64,000 bases of DNA from Cyanoderma ruficeps (GCA_008694505.1 VZDJ01000594.1:6863462-6927461), one strand, 5' to 3'. Shown: positions 25,861 through 39,680, counted from the stretch's first letter. Numbers and translations: made by a program. The notes: generated from the sequence alone by a model not told the origin.

Positions 25861-27388
25861 TTCAGTTACATTTCAGCTGATCTGAAGGACTCCTATCAGC
25901 ACTCCCACAGAGGGGTAAGGCACAGGAATGTAAGTGCAGATAATAGTTTGCTAGGCCAGGATACGATTTCTCTGCCATGGATTTCAAAAGGACTTACTGT
26001 ACATACTGGTTCTGGTATTTGAAACTCCAGGCTTAGCTGGGGGATGGGGAGAGATGGAGGAAAAAGAGGATTTGATACGAACAAAACATTTTTTGTAAAA
26101 AGCAGATTCCTTTTTGTTTCCATGTGCCATACAGTCAGCATTTTATGAGTCTTTACTGATGCTCTCACACAAGAAAAGTGACTCTTGAAAAATCCACCAT
26201 TACAACTTAATATATCCAGTATGTAATTTGTACTTAACAGAAAGATATTTAGGACCATTTGCCTCAGCCATGAGACTTTCAGCTGCACAGTGGGAGGTAG
26301 TGCTTCAATGAAACCTTTGTTTTTAATCTTCTGATACAGTCACTGAGTCAGTTGGCTGGCTTTAAAATTACATCAGTCTTCTTTTTTAATCTAGGGTTTG
26401 CAAGCAGTAGTTAGTTTGGGGCATCCACCAAAGCATATCATTTCACAAGCAGAACTACCACCCTTTTTTTTCCTCTCTTGGGCAGGATGCACCGAAATTG
26501 GTGTCTAAAAAAGAAGAAAAATGAACAAGAAAGTTGCCCGGGGAGAGCGGATATTCCCGGGGACACCATCCCAGACATCCAGTACAGTGCAGCGCAGTTC
26601 AGTCACGTTTACTTTGTTTCCTCCTCTTCCTAAAATTAGATTACATTTCCCCCAGCCAGCACAATGATGCCAAAGCTGGACAACCCAGAGCCTGAATCAC
26701 TTCAAAGCAAGCCCATTTTCAGCCAACGTCACCCGTCTGCCGCAGCAGCCCTGCGGAAAACACATTGCTCTGCATAGCAAGTTGGGTGGCAGTGGGTCCA
26801 TAATATAAAAACTGTTGCCTTGTGTTCCTCTAAGCTCTGCCCTCCTCTGAAAAAAAAAAAAAAAAAANAAAAAAAAAAAAAAAAAAAAAAAAGAAGCCCT
26901 CATAATTCAGGCAACAGCTGGAAAGCTTAGCTTAATGGTCTGTGTTTAAATGTGGAAGGTCACAGGGTGCTGATCTAAGGAGCGGAGAAGTCTTGCTCAG
27001 CCGACTGTTGACACTTAGTAAACGGAGGAGGAGGGGACTGTGTGTGCATCTGAGAAAGCCATACCCCGGCCCGCGAAGAATAGGAAGCAACTTCTATTCA
27101 AGATTTGCAGGGGTCCTGGACCCAGTAGGGAAAAGCAACAAGGCCCTTCACTGCCTCTAAGTTACCTTGTATTATAACAGGATTAAAGTACATTTAGCTT
27201 CTCTATTAGCATACTTTAGCCCCATTTAGGCTTACTTGATGTTTCCGATGGCCTTTGATCAGCCTTGCATGGTGCTGGTCAGCTTCAGGACACAGCAGTC
27301 AAAAAGCGAGACTGTGAAATTATCCTGATGTTGAATCTCACAGGAGATATTTCTGGCTGTTTTCATTCACTCACCCCCAATATTCGAG
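25861..27388. other. Intergenic, no gene seen
   Basis: AT-rich sequence with a poly-A run at 26850-26892. The part from 27150 to 27260 is repeat-free and homeodomain-core rich and may belong to the element block that follows. Confidence 0.5.
26850..26892. repeat. Poly-A run with one undetermined base
   Basis: Forty-three positions of A with a single n at 26868. No recognisable retroposon body upstream. Confidence 0.8.
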
Positions 27389-27428
27389 TTTCTTTCTTTC
27401 TCTCTCTCTCTCTCCCGCTCCCCCCCCA
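27389..27428. repeat. Pyrimidine (TTTC)/(CT)n/C-run tract
   Basis: Forty bases of T and C, almost uninterrupted, ending in eight consecutive C. A simple repeat. Confidence 0.9.
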
Positions 27429-27540
27429 TCTCCTTGCTCAAGAAAATAATTTACTCATTGTTAAAAAAACAGGGGGGGAGTTGAAGAAAGAAAGAGAGAT
27501 ATTAAAAGAAAAAGGTAGCTTAGTGACCAGTAATAATTAG

Positions 27541-28080
27541 CTCCTTGTTTGAAATCACTGCTGGCTTGTGTGCCGGTGCTGAAGCATCTATGAAAAATAC
27601 TATAATTTCTACAGTGTCTGGCTTTTTATTGCTTACATTTGCATATAAATTAAATCCATATTGTAGCTTTAAGGCAAGCTAGGCTTAGAATGCCGTACAG
27701 CTCAGGGTCCTATTGTTTTACATCTACTTTCTATACTGTGGTTAAATGAAAAGGGAGGAGAAAGTAAAGGAGGCAGAAAGTCAGCTTTGTAGTATTTTTA
27801 ATTGCTTCTCTGCCAATTATGGACAAATTAATATTTAAACTTTGTAGTGCTTTGAGAAAAATTGTTTACAGAATCCACCTCTTGGTGTTCAGTGCCCCCT
27901 GTGCCTACAGCAATATCTATATTGAAATCTTGCGTTGAAGAAAATTAAAAATAATTAAAGATAAATACTGTTCTCTTTTAAAATATTTTATGGAAACAAA
28001 CGCTGTTAATTGAACCATAAATATTTCAAATATAGGCACGATCCCTATCCCCAACAGCAGCCTGAAAAGCCATTACCAGG
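27541..28080. promoter_or_regulatory. Candidate conserved non-coding element with CTCF-like motif
   Basis: Repeat-free block with ATTTGCATATAAATTAAATCC (POU-like core at its start), CCAATTATGGACAAATTAATATT, AAAATAATTAAAG and CGCTGTTAATTGAACC. At 27892-27903 GTGCCCCCTGTG reads on the minus strand as CACAGGGGGCAC, which partly fits CTCF. Among the best enhancer-like stretches of the desert by appearance. Confidence 0.35.
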
Positions 28081-28780
28081 CGGTGTTTTTTCACCTGATA
28101 CTGATACGCAAAGATCTTGTATCGTTTACTTCACTCGATCTTATTTTTGTCTTCCTCTTCTGCTTCACGCTGCCATCTCTGCTTGGCCGACTTAGGGTGG
28201 CCGCTTTGAGTCCCCGTTTCAGAAATCCACGGCTCAGAAATCCACAGGCTGCTCACGCTAACACATCAGGGCAGAGCCTGGGAAGACAAGAGACATTTGC
28301 AAAGATGAGTAACAAGAAGCAAATGGCGCCTCGAAGTCTCCCTTTATAAATTCTTTAATGAGATACAGTGCATTTTTTTTTCGTTCTTTTCTTGGGCTAA
28401 TGCCTAGTATGTACCAACCACTGGGCCACATTTTTAGGAAACATCTAAATCAAAAGTCAGAAGATTACACAGGGACATAAGAAAATCTTAAGATGGCAGG
28501 AGGCCAGGAAGCCCAGCTAGGCCTATCCTCTCCTTCGGTTAACAGTTGTTCTCCATAATATACTGTTTTTCTCCCCCTCTCTCTCCATATGCTTCTTGCT
28601 CTATTTGAAATCTGGTCAGATCGGTTGCTTCTAGAGCAGCATCTGGTAGCTTATAATATATACCCTCTGGAAAAAAGAAATGTATTACATTTGTACAGTG
28701 CAAGACCTCGCTGGAGCCGTGTCCCTCGTCCTCATATTTGACATTAGCTCTAATAACTGCAGCACTGCTCCCTGCGGTTC
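28081..28780. other. Intergenic, no gene seen
   Basis: Mixed sequence with T-runs near 28372-28382. No exon or repeat assigned. Confidence 0.5.
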
Positions 28781-29000
28781 CCCCCAGAGCCCTTGGCAGC
28801 TCCGCCAGGTCCCCTCTTAATCTTTTCTCTTTGTGAGGGATACAGACCTAGTTTCACTCAGCATTTTGGAGTCCCCAGTCTCGAAGTCATTATGGGACTT
28901 TGTTGTACTATTTCCATTTCTGCAATATCCCTCCTGTAATTAGGTAATCAAGACTGTGCATCTTTCCCACGTGGCCTTTTGAGATCGATTTTATTTATCA
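28781..29000 (-). mobile_element. Decayed CR1-like LINE fragment
   Basis: CAGGTCCCCTCTTAATCTTT and the following bases resemble, with many differences, the antisense of the conserved CR1/L3 segment that encodes the RLRGDL-like C-terminal part. The CAATATCCCTCCTGTAA stretch near 28923 continues the similarity. The fragment is old and has no intact frame. The identification is by memory of the family pattern and needs a repeat search. Confidence 0.4.
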
Positions 29001-29317
29001 GTTTATTTATCTCCTGTTACACATTTTACAAATTCTGGTTGCAGTACCCTCAGCTGGGCACACTGCTAGTCTTCACAGCTGTCTGCTTGCTATCATAATT
29101 TCCTTTTTCCTCTTGCCCGTCACTCATTTGCTTCTTCTGTCTGAATTTTGCAGCTGTTCATATTAATAAAGGACGTTACCAGTGCTTGAATGCATGGTGA
29201 ATTTCATGGATAGTCTCCTATAGACACCAAGGGCAGCATGGCAGGGACTGGCGTGTGGGTGAAGGGGTTGGTGGGACTGGTTTAACATGAGTGCTGCTGC
29301 ACAGGGATACTCCCTGC

Positions 29318-29370
29318 TTATGGGGTTAGATGATACCTCATCCAGGGAAGTCCTTCCCCTGTTTCTGGAT
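29318..29370 (+). mobile_element. Possible CR1/L3-like 3' end remnant
   Basis: GGGGTTAGATGATACCTCATC followed by GGAAGTCCTTCCCC resembles the usual 3' end of CR1-family elements (a GGTT-GA-GATGA-CCT pattern followed by a TCC-TTCC pattern). It is short and diverged, in the opposite orientation to the neighbouring fragment. Confidence 0.25.
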
Positions 29371-32300
29371 GTCAGCAAAACCAGGCTGGAGATGCGACAC
29401 ACTGTCGTACAGCTGATTTCACACAGACAGGGGTTGCCAAGATTATATTAACACCATGAAGATCCTTCCCAAGGCAGTTGACTATAGCCTGGACTGTGGT
29501 GCTGCAGTAAAAGTCTCACTTCTTGTTTCCACTACAGTAAAATTATTGCCTTTGACTTATAAATACCTATCTGCACATCCAGATCTTTCCTATCAACTAT
29601 AAAACAACACTCTTAAACCCTTTCCTTCATTACCCCTTGGAGCAATACAGCTGGTAGCTGAGAAAAAGTTCTATTTGTTTCCAGACCTCTCATAACCTTA
29701 TACCCATGCTCACCTTTCGGTTTTCTGTAGACTCTGCCCATTTCTGGGTGACCCTTTCTACTCCAGAGATTAGGGCCAAGCTCAAGCTCTAGTTTGATAA
29801 CAAACCTCCTCTCTGGGCCTTTCCTTCCTGCTGCTCAAGGCTGTCACTGTAAAAACCACCAAGTTTGACCCACGTGTGGCTGCATGGGAACATCTGTGGA
29901 GGTGACACTGCTGCACCAGGTCGTTCTCAGCCCTCATGGCACCCACCGGGACCCAGCACATAGCCTTGGGATAAAGGGAGACCGAAAATCTACAGGGGTT
30001 CTTCTTCTGTAGGCATTTTACTGATGAGACACAAAAACTTGGGGATCAGTAACAAAATACTGCTATTGATGCCCTTTTTAATGTTATGTTTTTAAGCCTT
30101 TCTCTCCCTGTTTCCAAAGTGAGATAATGAATAATAGAAGGGATCTTGGCAGCACCAACAAAGGCTTCAACCATAACCAGACACAGATAGTTCAGAGGCT
30201 TAAAAAAGTTTGATTTCTTATTTGTTTTTATCATTGCTCCTTTGGTGTTTCGTGCTCCTTCTCATGGTGGACTGAATCAGACCACAGGTGCCCTTTATAC
30301 TGCAATACCCTTGAAGGAAGATCCACTCAAAAATGCCCACTTTTGTGAAATTTTCAGCCTTCACTTGTTGACCCATGAGATTTAAACAACTGCATTTTAT
30401 AAGGACAAAATAAATTGAGTCCAGACTTCACAGCATTTTATATCCCCCTGTGACTGGCTTCAGTGTTTGTTAGTTCCTCAAATTTTAGCTTTCTGTGTGT
30501 TACAAACCCCATCTTCTGGCAGTTTATCAGGTGCCTCCAGTATTGCTTTCAAAATAGATATTAAATACTGCTCTCTCACCTTGTAGCTGCAGTCATTTCC
30601 AAATGTACTGAACAGCTTTTCTGCTTTCCAGCCGTCAAAGATTATACAGGGAGAATAAATTACTCAGCTGGGTGCGTTGTTTGTAGGCAAACCCAGGCAG
30701 TGACAGTATCAGTAGTCCCTGTGTTTAAAAGCATGTAAAACACTTTCTCTTTTTTTCTGTGCTTTACATAGTGGCTCAGATACATTCCTGCACAAACAAG
30801 GATGCTGCTAAAGATGTCCTGAGGTATCACAGCCCGTTTCCTCACCCTTCGTGCTGTGGATGAAATCCCTGGCATGGGAGCAGTGGCCATGTAAGAGTGG
30901 GGTGCTTCAGAGGACATGGGGGACACCTGGCTGCCACCCCGAGCTGAGGAACTGTCCCCATTTCATTCCCCTGAGTTCTTTCTGAGTGGTATTTCACCAA
31001 TCATGACAACTTAGATTCTTTTTTCTTCTTTTTCTTTTCCCAAGAAAACAATCCTGCTTGCTAAGTATCAATTAATGTTTCCAACATCAAAGAGATTTCT
31101 GAGATTTCTCTTTATTTTTCATTTATTTTTATTTTTCCTTTTGTAATTTCTTGTCACAAGGCCCACACTGCCCACTGCAACAGTGTATAGCACTGCTGTC
31201 CTTCAATGTCAACATCATATTTCCTCTGAATTGCTGAAGTTCACAAGACTATTCAAAAACCTCGCACCAAACTGGAAACCAGACCAGAAGTTCTTCTATC
31301 ATTCCTTTCCACAACCCAAGCTTCCTAGGATGTTTCCATACAAATGCTCCCAAACAGTGAATTTTGACCTTGTTGAAAACAATTTCATCAAGAGTTGAAA
31401 TTTGGCAGGGACAGAAGCAGCACAGTTCGTAAATACTACATCAGTTTGTTGAGGACCAAAAACTGTACCTGAATTAACCTGACAATTCACAAAATATCTC
31501 AGATACCTTTAATCATCAAAATTTTATACTCCAGACCTGCAAGAGTTTTTCCATAGAAAATAGAAAGGCACATCCAAAGGAATTCACAGCTTCTTCATTC
31601 TCAGAGGATGAAGCACCTTTTTTGAAACACTGAATTCTATCCTTTGGTAACACAAGGAGCTCAGAAGACAAGTCTAGGTATATTCATAACTCTTAGTTAC
31701 AGCAAATATCTTGCTGTGGACGACTCACAAATCATCCATAATTCAAATACATTTCCAGAAACAATTTGTCTAACCATTTTGACAGAATGAATTTGAAGGG
31801 GGAAAAATATCTGCTTGCAGGCAAACTGCAAGCATAAAAGATGACTACATTCCTTTAATTAAAAAATCAGTGTAAATAGTACTCTTGTTGATATTAAGTA
31901 CCTTTGTGAAGCAGAAGTAGCTTAAATCAAAACTTACATAAAATAAATACAGGGACAGGTTTCTCGCTGCGCATATGATGCCTTCATTATCTCTAAGTAT
32001 AGAAGTGATTATTCATCTTTGAATAGTAGGCATCGGAGAACCATTGTTTTCTTTTTATTTTAATGCATTCTAAAAGTCAAGAAACAGGATTTTTCTTCTG
32101 CTGCTTTGTTTTACTTTCATGAGTCCTTTGGATATTCTTGATTCTGCCTGATACCTGAGACAACCTCCCAGGGTAGGAGTGGGGGAGATGTCACATACTC
32201 ATTTACTCTTGTTCTGTCCTGTGATAGCTGTGATTCTCCATTGCTTTATTATCTGCAGCAGATCAGGAGGAGAACAGGACTGACTGACATGAGGTGCTGC

Positions 32301-35300
32301 ACCTTCCCTGATAGGTCAGGCATATCAATAAGGAAACTCCCTCATTCCAAGGAAAGTTTCCTATTTGTAAGTGTTCCCTACATTTCCTGAGGACACAAAC
32401 ACTTTTTTCAGGTCTCTCATGTCAGCACTGATCAGTGGTAGCTCAGCTTCTTGGAGAAGGGTCAGAACGCTTTCAGGGAGAGAAATGACAATATGCATGA
32501 ATGGTTTGCCCTTTTCCAGTCCTCTCCTTTGCAGCTCAGCCTGAGCAGAAACCCAGTATTGCACTGCTCTCACGACTCATCTTAAATTTAGAGCAAAGGA
32601 GTCCATTAAAGGTTTGTGGCTTCAACATTCAGTATCAGTTTGTTCTCATTCATATGGACACTGGAGATGTGAGGAGAGAAATCCCTTGAAATAATGTTCC
32701 AAGTGGTGTCTCAAAAATAGATGCTGCCATTTTTATTACCAAAGTACAGAAGAAAAGGCAGTAAAAAAATACGTTTAGAAAAACCACTCAGCTCATCAAA
32801 TACTATTGAGAAATCCACTAAGAGTGGTCTAAGCTAAAAATACAGATCTGAGTTTAAGATATTTTGAAATCTTACATGGCAGAACAAATTCTCTTCCTCA
32901 CACTGGTGGCTGTCTCTGTCTGTCTGTCAGCTCAATCACGTATTCACAATAAAGTATGGGTCAAGTCCTCGAATGTCTGTGTCTTATAGTCTTATTCTTG
33001 GCTGACAAGGGCTACATCTAAATCAGTGTATGGCATTAAGTTATAGCCTGGAAGCAGGCTGGAGTGGTAAAACCAGTTCAGATAATAAATGCTTCTTGCT
33101 CCCCCCCAACCTTCCACCTCGCTCAGGCCACTGTTACCCAAAGACACAACTTCCAGCACCACTCATCTAATTGTAATTCTACAAGTGAAAGCACAGCTCA
33201 ATAGTAATACTGTGAGGGACTTACTTGGGCAAGTTCCTATCATCTGGCCTGAGTCAAAAGATTACGCACCAGTAATAGAAATTTATTCAGAGCAGAGATA
33301 TCCTGGCATAATAAGACCATCTTGCTTCATGTAATTATAATTCATGCATCCAGAGACAGCTGTCCATCAGATATATTGTATTAGCTAGCTTTGATTTCTA
33401 TAATGAGTTTTATTAGTATATTTATGAGGAAGAACAGTGGCATATAAAGAAGTTATGAATAAGTTATTATGTGTGCACAACCAACATTTGGGATTCTCTA
33501 AGTCTTGCAGAGAAGCTAAAGTCTGAATGGATACAGACTTCCAAAACATGATTCATGAAGACCTATTTCATAATATATGGCATCAACACTACCCATTGTT
33601 TTCTTTCACAGCCATGAAATCATGGCAAAATCATTCCATTATGCAAAAAAGAAATCTAAAGGGGTCTGAAAAAAACAAAGTTGTAAACAAGAATGTCAAG
33701 TTTTAATTTGTCTTTAATATTAAATTGATGTGATATAAAAGGAACTCTTTTTGAATATGAGAACTGGTGCTATTGGCCCTGGTTTCCCACATGCAGGAGC
33801 ATTCAGGCTGAACTAAATGAGATACATTGAATTTAGAGAGCTTCAAGAGATGACTGTTGATTCATCCAGCAAAAATGGTGAAAAAGGATGGAAATGTGGA
33901 AGGAATTGAATCAACAGGAAAGAGATGCAATGAAATGATGCAGAGCAAGTAAAATGGAGCAAGCACTGTCTGGAGACACATACCAATGGAGACAAGGTTC
34001 CCTAAGTCCAACACATAAACACAGAATCATTACAAAATCTATTAGACAGATAACTACAGTTGGCAGGTTTGAAGCCTGAAGTGAGACAGCTGATTTTGAA
34101 AATGCTTTTCCTGTAACAGGACAGGCTCAGGACTATACCTGCTGATATCTGTAACCCTCTACCTGTTGCTCCTCAAGGGTTTCACAGTGCTGCCTTCTGC
34201 AAAGATAAATTGTCCACCCCCTTGCCCCCCAGGTCCTCAGGCCGTGCCCACGCCATCCTTGTCACACTGGTAGATTTGGGAGACTTCAGACAAATGAAGA
34301 CAGATGTTGCAAGATCTAGAGGAATATTAACTCCCATGCCAACACTTCCTGGCAAAGAAGGTCCTGTTACCCAATTGTACCTCACCAAAGCAGTTTGACC
34401 AAATCCCTCAGGTTTCCTCAGCTACCAGACAGAAGACCAGACCTCTTGTGCAGCTGAAGGCTGGACCACACACTGCCAAACTCCAGCCTTTCAAACTACG
34501 CTACCAAGAGCCAGTGCAGTACATTCTGCAAGAAATGTTATTGACTAGACCAGCACACCACACATTCTTCTCAAACCCTGGAGAGATAAAAAGGTTGATC
34601 CTCATAAAAATTCTCTTTTTAAGGGGAAAAATATATAGGCAATCAAGGCAAGGTGTGACGAATAGCAGGGTGCTTGCCATGCACAAGTAACAAGAACAGA
34701 TGGATGCTTCAAAAGCCCAAAATCTCTTCTGTGTCCTCTAAATAGTCTCCCCTAAGCAAGAAAAGAGACCACGTACAAGTCTTCAGTTGAGCTGCAAAAT
34801 TAACCGACCTCCCCTGGGCTAACCCACACTGACAAGTCCATCTACCACCCCTTCTACCTGTGTCTGTGTATCCAGAACCATATTTTGCTGCCATGAGCTG
34901 ATCACGTTCACTGGGGTGATAGCTGAGGGTGACATGCCCACTCATGTTTAGATCTTAGAACCAATTTCTGCCTTGCTGGCCAAAAATGCCATATAGACTG
35001 AGGAGGAATTCAGCATGCAAGAGCAGCTCTGTGTCACCACTACAGTTCAGGTTAGCCTGTCAGTGTCAGGGAGAAACGAAGCAGAGTCAAAAGCTATCCA
35101 ATTATTTTGCTACAATCTCCTCAGAAGTCTTCCTTAAAGCTGAGACTTTTCAAGGAGGCAGGAAAAGTTGGTTAGGAAGACTTTAACTGCTTCTTTCAAA
35201 GAAAATCTTATGTTTCTGGCAAGTGTTGGGTCCTGCATGATACCTGCACAGAAATCAGAGGAGTCTCCGTGTCCAAAGTATTGCTTGACCTCCTGCAGGA

Positions 35301-37054
35301 CCTACGGTCTAAAATGGCAGCAAAGATTGCATTTGATCTTCAAGAACTTGTTCCACTTCTAGAAAGAAAAAAAAGTAAAAACCAGTGTGATGCTAATGAT
35401 CCTGTCAGGACAGTAATTGGAAAAAAACCCCACAGTAAGAGAAGCTCAACTGTCACAGTTTGTGAAGAGCCTTGATGAGCCAGGTTGTTTACTGCTCACA
35501 ACCCCTGTGCTACTCACGACTTGGCTGACACTCTGCTGAAGGGCACGGCAGCCCTTCTTGGCCTCATTCCTAAGCACAACGTATTGTTTCCAGAGCCCTT
35601 TGTGCTACTATCACTCCAATTAGGAGCTAGAGTGCCTTCACAAAAGTTCTGTCCTCCCACTTTGTCAGACAGAGATGATCTGAATACCACAAAAAGTTTT
35701 GAGAAGGGGAAAATCACAGACGAGGGCATTTAGAGATCATAATGGCAATGAGCGGCAAGAAGAGATGATTACAGAACTTCGTAAATTTTAATCAAAATAT
35801 CAAAAGAGAGTTCTGTCAGTGCAAAGATATCCTTCTCCCAACGGGACAACTAACTAAAACAGTAGCTTTATAACATCCTTTGATGACCTAGGATATCCAG
35901 GACCCCCGGAGTTGACTGTTGTGTCCCACAATAGTTCATTAGTATTGAAATTCCTAATTCCCTTTATTGGATCTGAGTTTTGGCTTCTAAGGTCTGACCC
36001 CTGAAGAGCCAGAAACTTCAGACTGCTTTTTGCTACACGCTTGCTCACTTTGGGCATTTAACTCCACACTTTTGCAAATACCACGTGCCTTTGCCACAGT
36101 GAAAAGAATAACCTGCTACTTTTAGCAAGATATTCCTAGTATCACTCAGGCAAAGACCTCTTCCACCAAATCATCCCTCACATTGCTGTTCTCTTGTAAC
36201 TGCGGGAAAATATGTCTATATTAGAGCTGAAAATTAAAGGCAGCAGGATGGAATTTACATCTTCTCCTTCTGGCCATACATTTGATTCAAAATTTTGACA
36301 TCGCGTTCAAGTACCTGCCTAGAAACAAGTATCAGCACAAGCCCACCAGTCCAACCTGCCACTCAGTCCTTGCATGCTGTTTACTTTTGCCTCACATTTC
36401 TCAACCCTCCATCTCATGGAAACTCACAAAGAAAGCCACTGAATTTTTTAAAAAGTTGAAAAAGTTATTAATTTACCTTCCTCCTTTTTCTTTTTCTTTT
36501 TACACGCAAGTCCTCAATCACCAGACAAAGAAAGAATAAGGAACTCTACCCATATATCCCTTAAAACCAGGACAATGTAGTGCACTTGGAAGAGAAGATG
36601 AGAAAGGGAAGAGTTAACTGGGTTTATAATTGTTTCCAGAGAGCAATTATTCAGTCCCTAAAAATGCTGGTAGAAGAAGAAAATGGAAAATGAACATGGT
36701 CCCAACAGACAAATGATTAATATTTAGGGAAGGACTATAGCAGGGTTTGATCCAAAAGAAATGGAAAAGAGCATTTTAATAAGATTGGTATTCAGACTGT
36801 ACAAACTCATTAGATTTGGGTTTTGCCATCTCATAAAAAAAAAAATTAAGGATGTTTTGAAGGCGTGTTTCATGTTTGCATTCCCTTTCCCACCACTGGT
36901 GTCTGCCAGGAGGTGCCCACCAAGCATCCGCAGCCCTGGCAGCCTCACGATACCAAAGCAGAAACACAACTGGAGCAAGAGCCAGGCAAATAACTGGGAA
37001 CCAAACATGCAGAGCCGATTAACGCTGCCAGACAATTTTCATAGAGAATGTTGG
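29371..37054. other. Intergenic, no coding gene seen
   Basis: About 7.7 kb of AT-rich to mixed sequence. No coding exon is supported; the longest open frames are under 105 codons and featureless. It contains one possible non-coding terminal exon (32535-32975), a short TGTC run (32910-32927) and T/A-runs. Confidence 0.5.
32535..32975 (+). ncRNA. Possible non-coding terminal exon (weak)
   Basis: A pyrimidine-rich acceptor CAGTCCTCTCCTTTGCAG ends at 32534, and an AATAAA at 32948-32953 is followed by GU-rich sequence (TGTCTGTGTC). No long open frame between them. Both signals are common by chance, so this is only a candidate. Confidence 0.15.
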
Positions 37055-37083
37055 TTTTCTTTCCTTTTCCTTTCCCTGTGCAG

Positions 37084-37375
37084 CTCTCCTCAGAGCAATA
37101 TCTGTGAGCAATCTCCGCTCTCCAGCTGATCGGGGTGCAGCTCCCTGCGTGCAGCTAATATTGGCACAGTGACATTTCGGCTGTTTTCGGTGGACACGAG
37201 CAGGTGCAAAGCAGGACCCGTGGGAGCAGCACAGCCTGGCCCTGCAAGGAGGTTGTGGAGGTGCTGGGGAGAGCTCCTGGCCACACCACTGCCTGCCTTC
37301 GGCCGGGACCGATGGCTCCTGCCCGTGCCTTGTACATCGGCTTCCATGTTTAATAAAGTTGTGGACTCTTGGCTT
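37084..37375 (+). ncRNA. Possible terminal exon of a plus-strand lncRNA
   Basis: A strong polypyrimidine tract (37055-37080) ends in GTGCAG (37078-37083). The following sequence of about 290 bp is clearly GC-richer than its surroundings and ends with TTTAATAAAGTTGTGGACTC (AATAAA 37352-37357), a good poly-A context. All three frames close within about 100 bases of the acceptor, so it would be non-coding. No upstream exon is identified. Confidence 0.3.
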
Positions 37376-39680
37376 CACCACAGCACGGCTCCCAGTTTTA
37401 TTTCCCAAGGGTTCATAGCAACAGTAACACACAGTAGTTATAATGTGTCATAAAATAAATATCAGCAAAAGCACACTGAGTCTCCCCCGGTTTGGAATTT
37501 GCTTGGCATCGCACGTCCCCTAACGCACGCCTCCAAAAGCCAAAGTTGTCTGCTGCTGGAGGAGGTTTGTTTGTTTGCCTCGGTTTTGTTTTTTCCCCTC
37601 AGCTGGCTGGACTTACGCCACTGTCACAGCTAATAAAGGTAAGCACGGGTACAGCACTACCTTGTGCCTTGCCCTTATCACATTGCTCTTGAAATTAAGT
37701 CTGTCAGTGCTTGGGCTGTAAACCTGTATTGCAAGAGCTTAATAACTCCACTGCGAACAAAAGAAAATTACTTCTAGACTCAAACCCAGTGTGCAAGATT
37801 TCTGCCTATGGGGCGACATTTTATTTGTTGCTGGGAATATAAACAGTGTGCCCAAAATGGTTAAATAGATCAAACACAGGAACAGAAACACAACACGTGT
37901 GTGCAGCACACACACTGGCAAACGTGCACGCACGTGTAAGTAACCTCATGTATTTTACAAGCTCTGCTTGCACAGGGAAGAAATAAAACCATCAGGAGCT
38001 TCTGACTCCTTCCCATCGATTTCCTCGGTTTTAGACAAATCTCAGCCTCTACTTCTTTTTCAAGCACTTTTTCCTTTCCTCGAGAATAACAAATTTACGC
38101 TCAACCACCACACAACATGCTGGCCTGAAGCTGAGGCAGCCAAGGTAAAACTCCATCCTAGAGCAGTAGCCAGATTTTTTATGGATCAAAGTGTCCCATC
38201 TTTGAAGTTGAGTCTTAATAATGTCTTGCAGGAAAGCCCCAGGGCAGAGCCTTTCTCTGCCACAGGTTTCTTGTATTACTTTGAGTAAATCATTTAGCTC
38301 TCCTATTCCTCAGTTCCACTGCTGAAAAATGGGAATAATTAAATTGCTCTACTACATCAAACACCTGTAATGCTAAATACACTACAAAATGCACTGAAGT
38401 GCCTGTGATGAAGATTACCTGCTGAACAGAGGGAAACAGAGCTAGAAAGGGGATACTTGTACCCTTCTAAATTCATGGTGGTTTGAAGTCCAGAAGTGCT
38501 GCTCTAAACCACTTTCAAAGTTTTCTTAAAAATACAGTGACCAAATTGATTTTTCTCTACAAACATTACATTTTTCTTTTCTATTTTCTCTTTTCTTATT
38601 TATTTCCTGTTAAATAATAATATAGACCCCAAGTGTGGTACAACACACAGTTTTGACCACAGAGCTGGGGATGGCCGTGCTGGAGTTGACAGGGCTCCTG
38701 CAATGGCTTTGAATGGCACAATTGGAGATGTTTTGCTCTGTCAGGTCAAGATTACCCTTCATTAAGACCTGCACTCCTGATTCAGATACTAAGTCACACG
38801 AAAGTTGTCCACCCTCATAAGGAGTGGCAGGAAATAACTGGCTCATGACACCCCACCACCAGGATGTGTGTCTTCATCCTCATGTCACCAGGGAGGCTCT
38901 GGTCCCAGAGCAGGAAGGGAAGGGGAGGCACTGTGCAACAGGGTACAGGCCTGGAAGTTCACCCTGTCCCTTACATGGGAATAAGGAGATAACCCCCCAG
39001 TGAGCACAGCTGTGGGAGTGAAGCTGTAGGTGCAAGAGAGTCTGGGGAAATGGGCACTGCCAGGAGCAAAGGATCTCTCTGTGGAAAGTGCAGGTGAAGT
39101 TCAATAACACTGCAGCAGATGCCATGGACAAAAGGAAGGAAAATGTCCAGTGCTGGATTAAAAAGAAATTAAACACAGCATCGGCACATGGTGTAGTTGA
39201 GCTCACAGGAGTGACTGTCACAAAGGGATGAGCAGTAAACAGCCACCAGTCCAGATTTTAGCCATCAAACCTTCTGCCTCCTCATGTTCCCTTTGCCTCG
39301 TCTCCTTTCCTGTGTGGCCTCTACTCAAATTCTGAGCCCAGGGAGAGCTCACAGCATATCTCTTCCCATTGCTGTGTACAAATCCTACCTCCCTCCATCA
39401 CCAGCTCCCTTTGGGACCCCATGCACAAAGCAATAATGTTGGGACCAGCCAGAAAAGGTTCCCACAGCTCCCTTGGCTGCATTTTGGTTGAGAACAGCCA
39501 CAGCAGAGCTGTGTGGTCCGACGGTGCCCGTGGACTGACACGCCTGTGTTTGCCGTGCTGGCCATGTATGGGGCACCAGCTGGGAAAGCCTGGGGTGCCA
39601 GGACAGGGTCTCCCAGGAGCTGGCTCCTATGAGTCCTCCACCCATCAATCTTAGAGCAGTATGCCGTCATGGATAAACAG
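37376..39680. other. Intergenic, no gene seen
   Basis: Mixed sequence, GC-richer from 38800 to 39660. Open frames of about 60-110 codons on both strands lack domains. A CACGTG-rich, CA-rich segment lies at 37885-37940. Confidence 0.5.
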
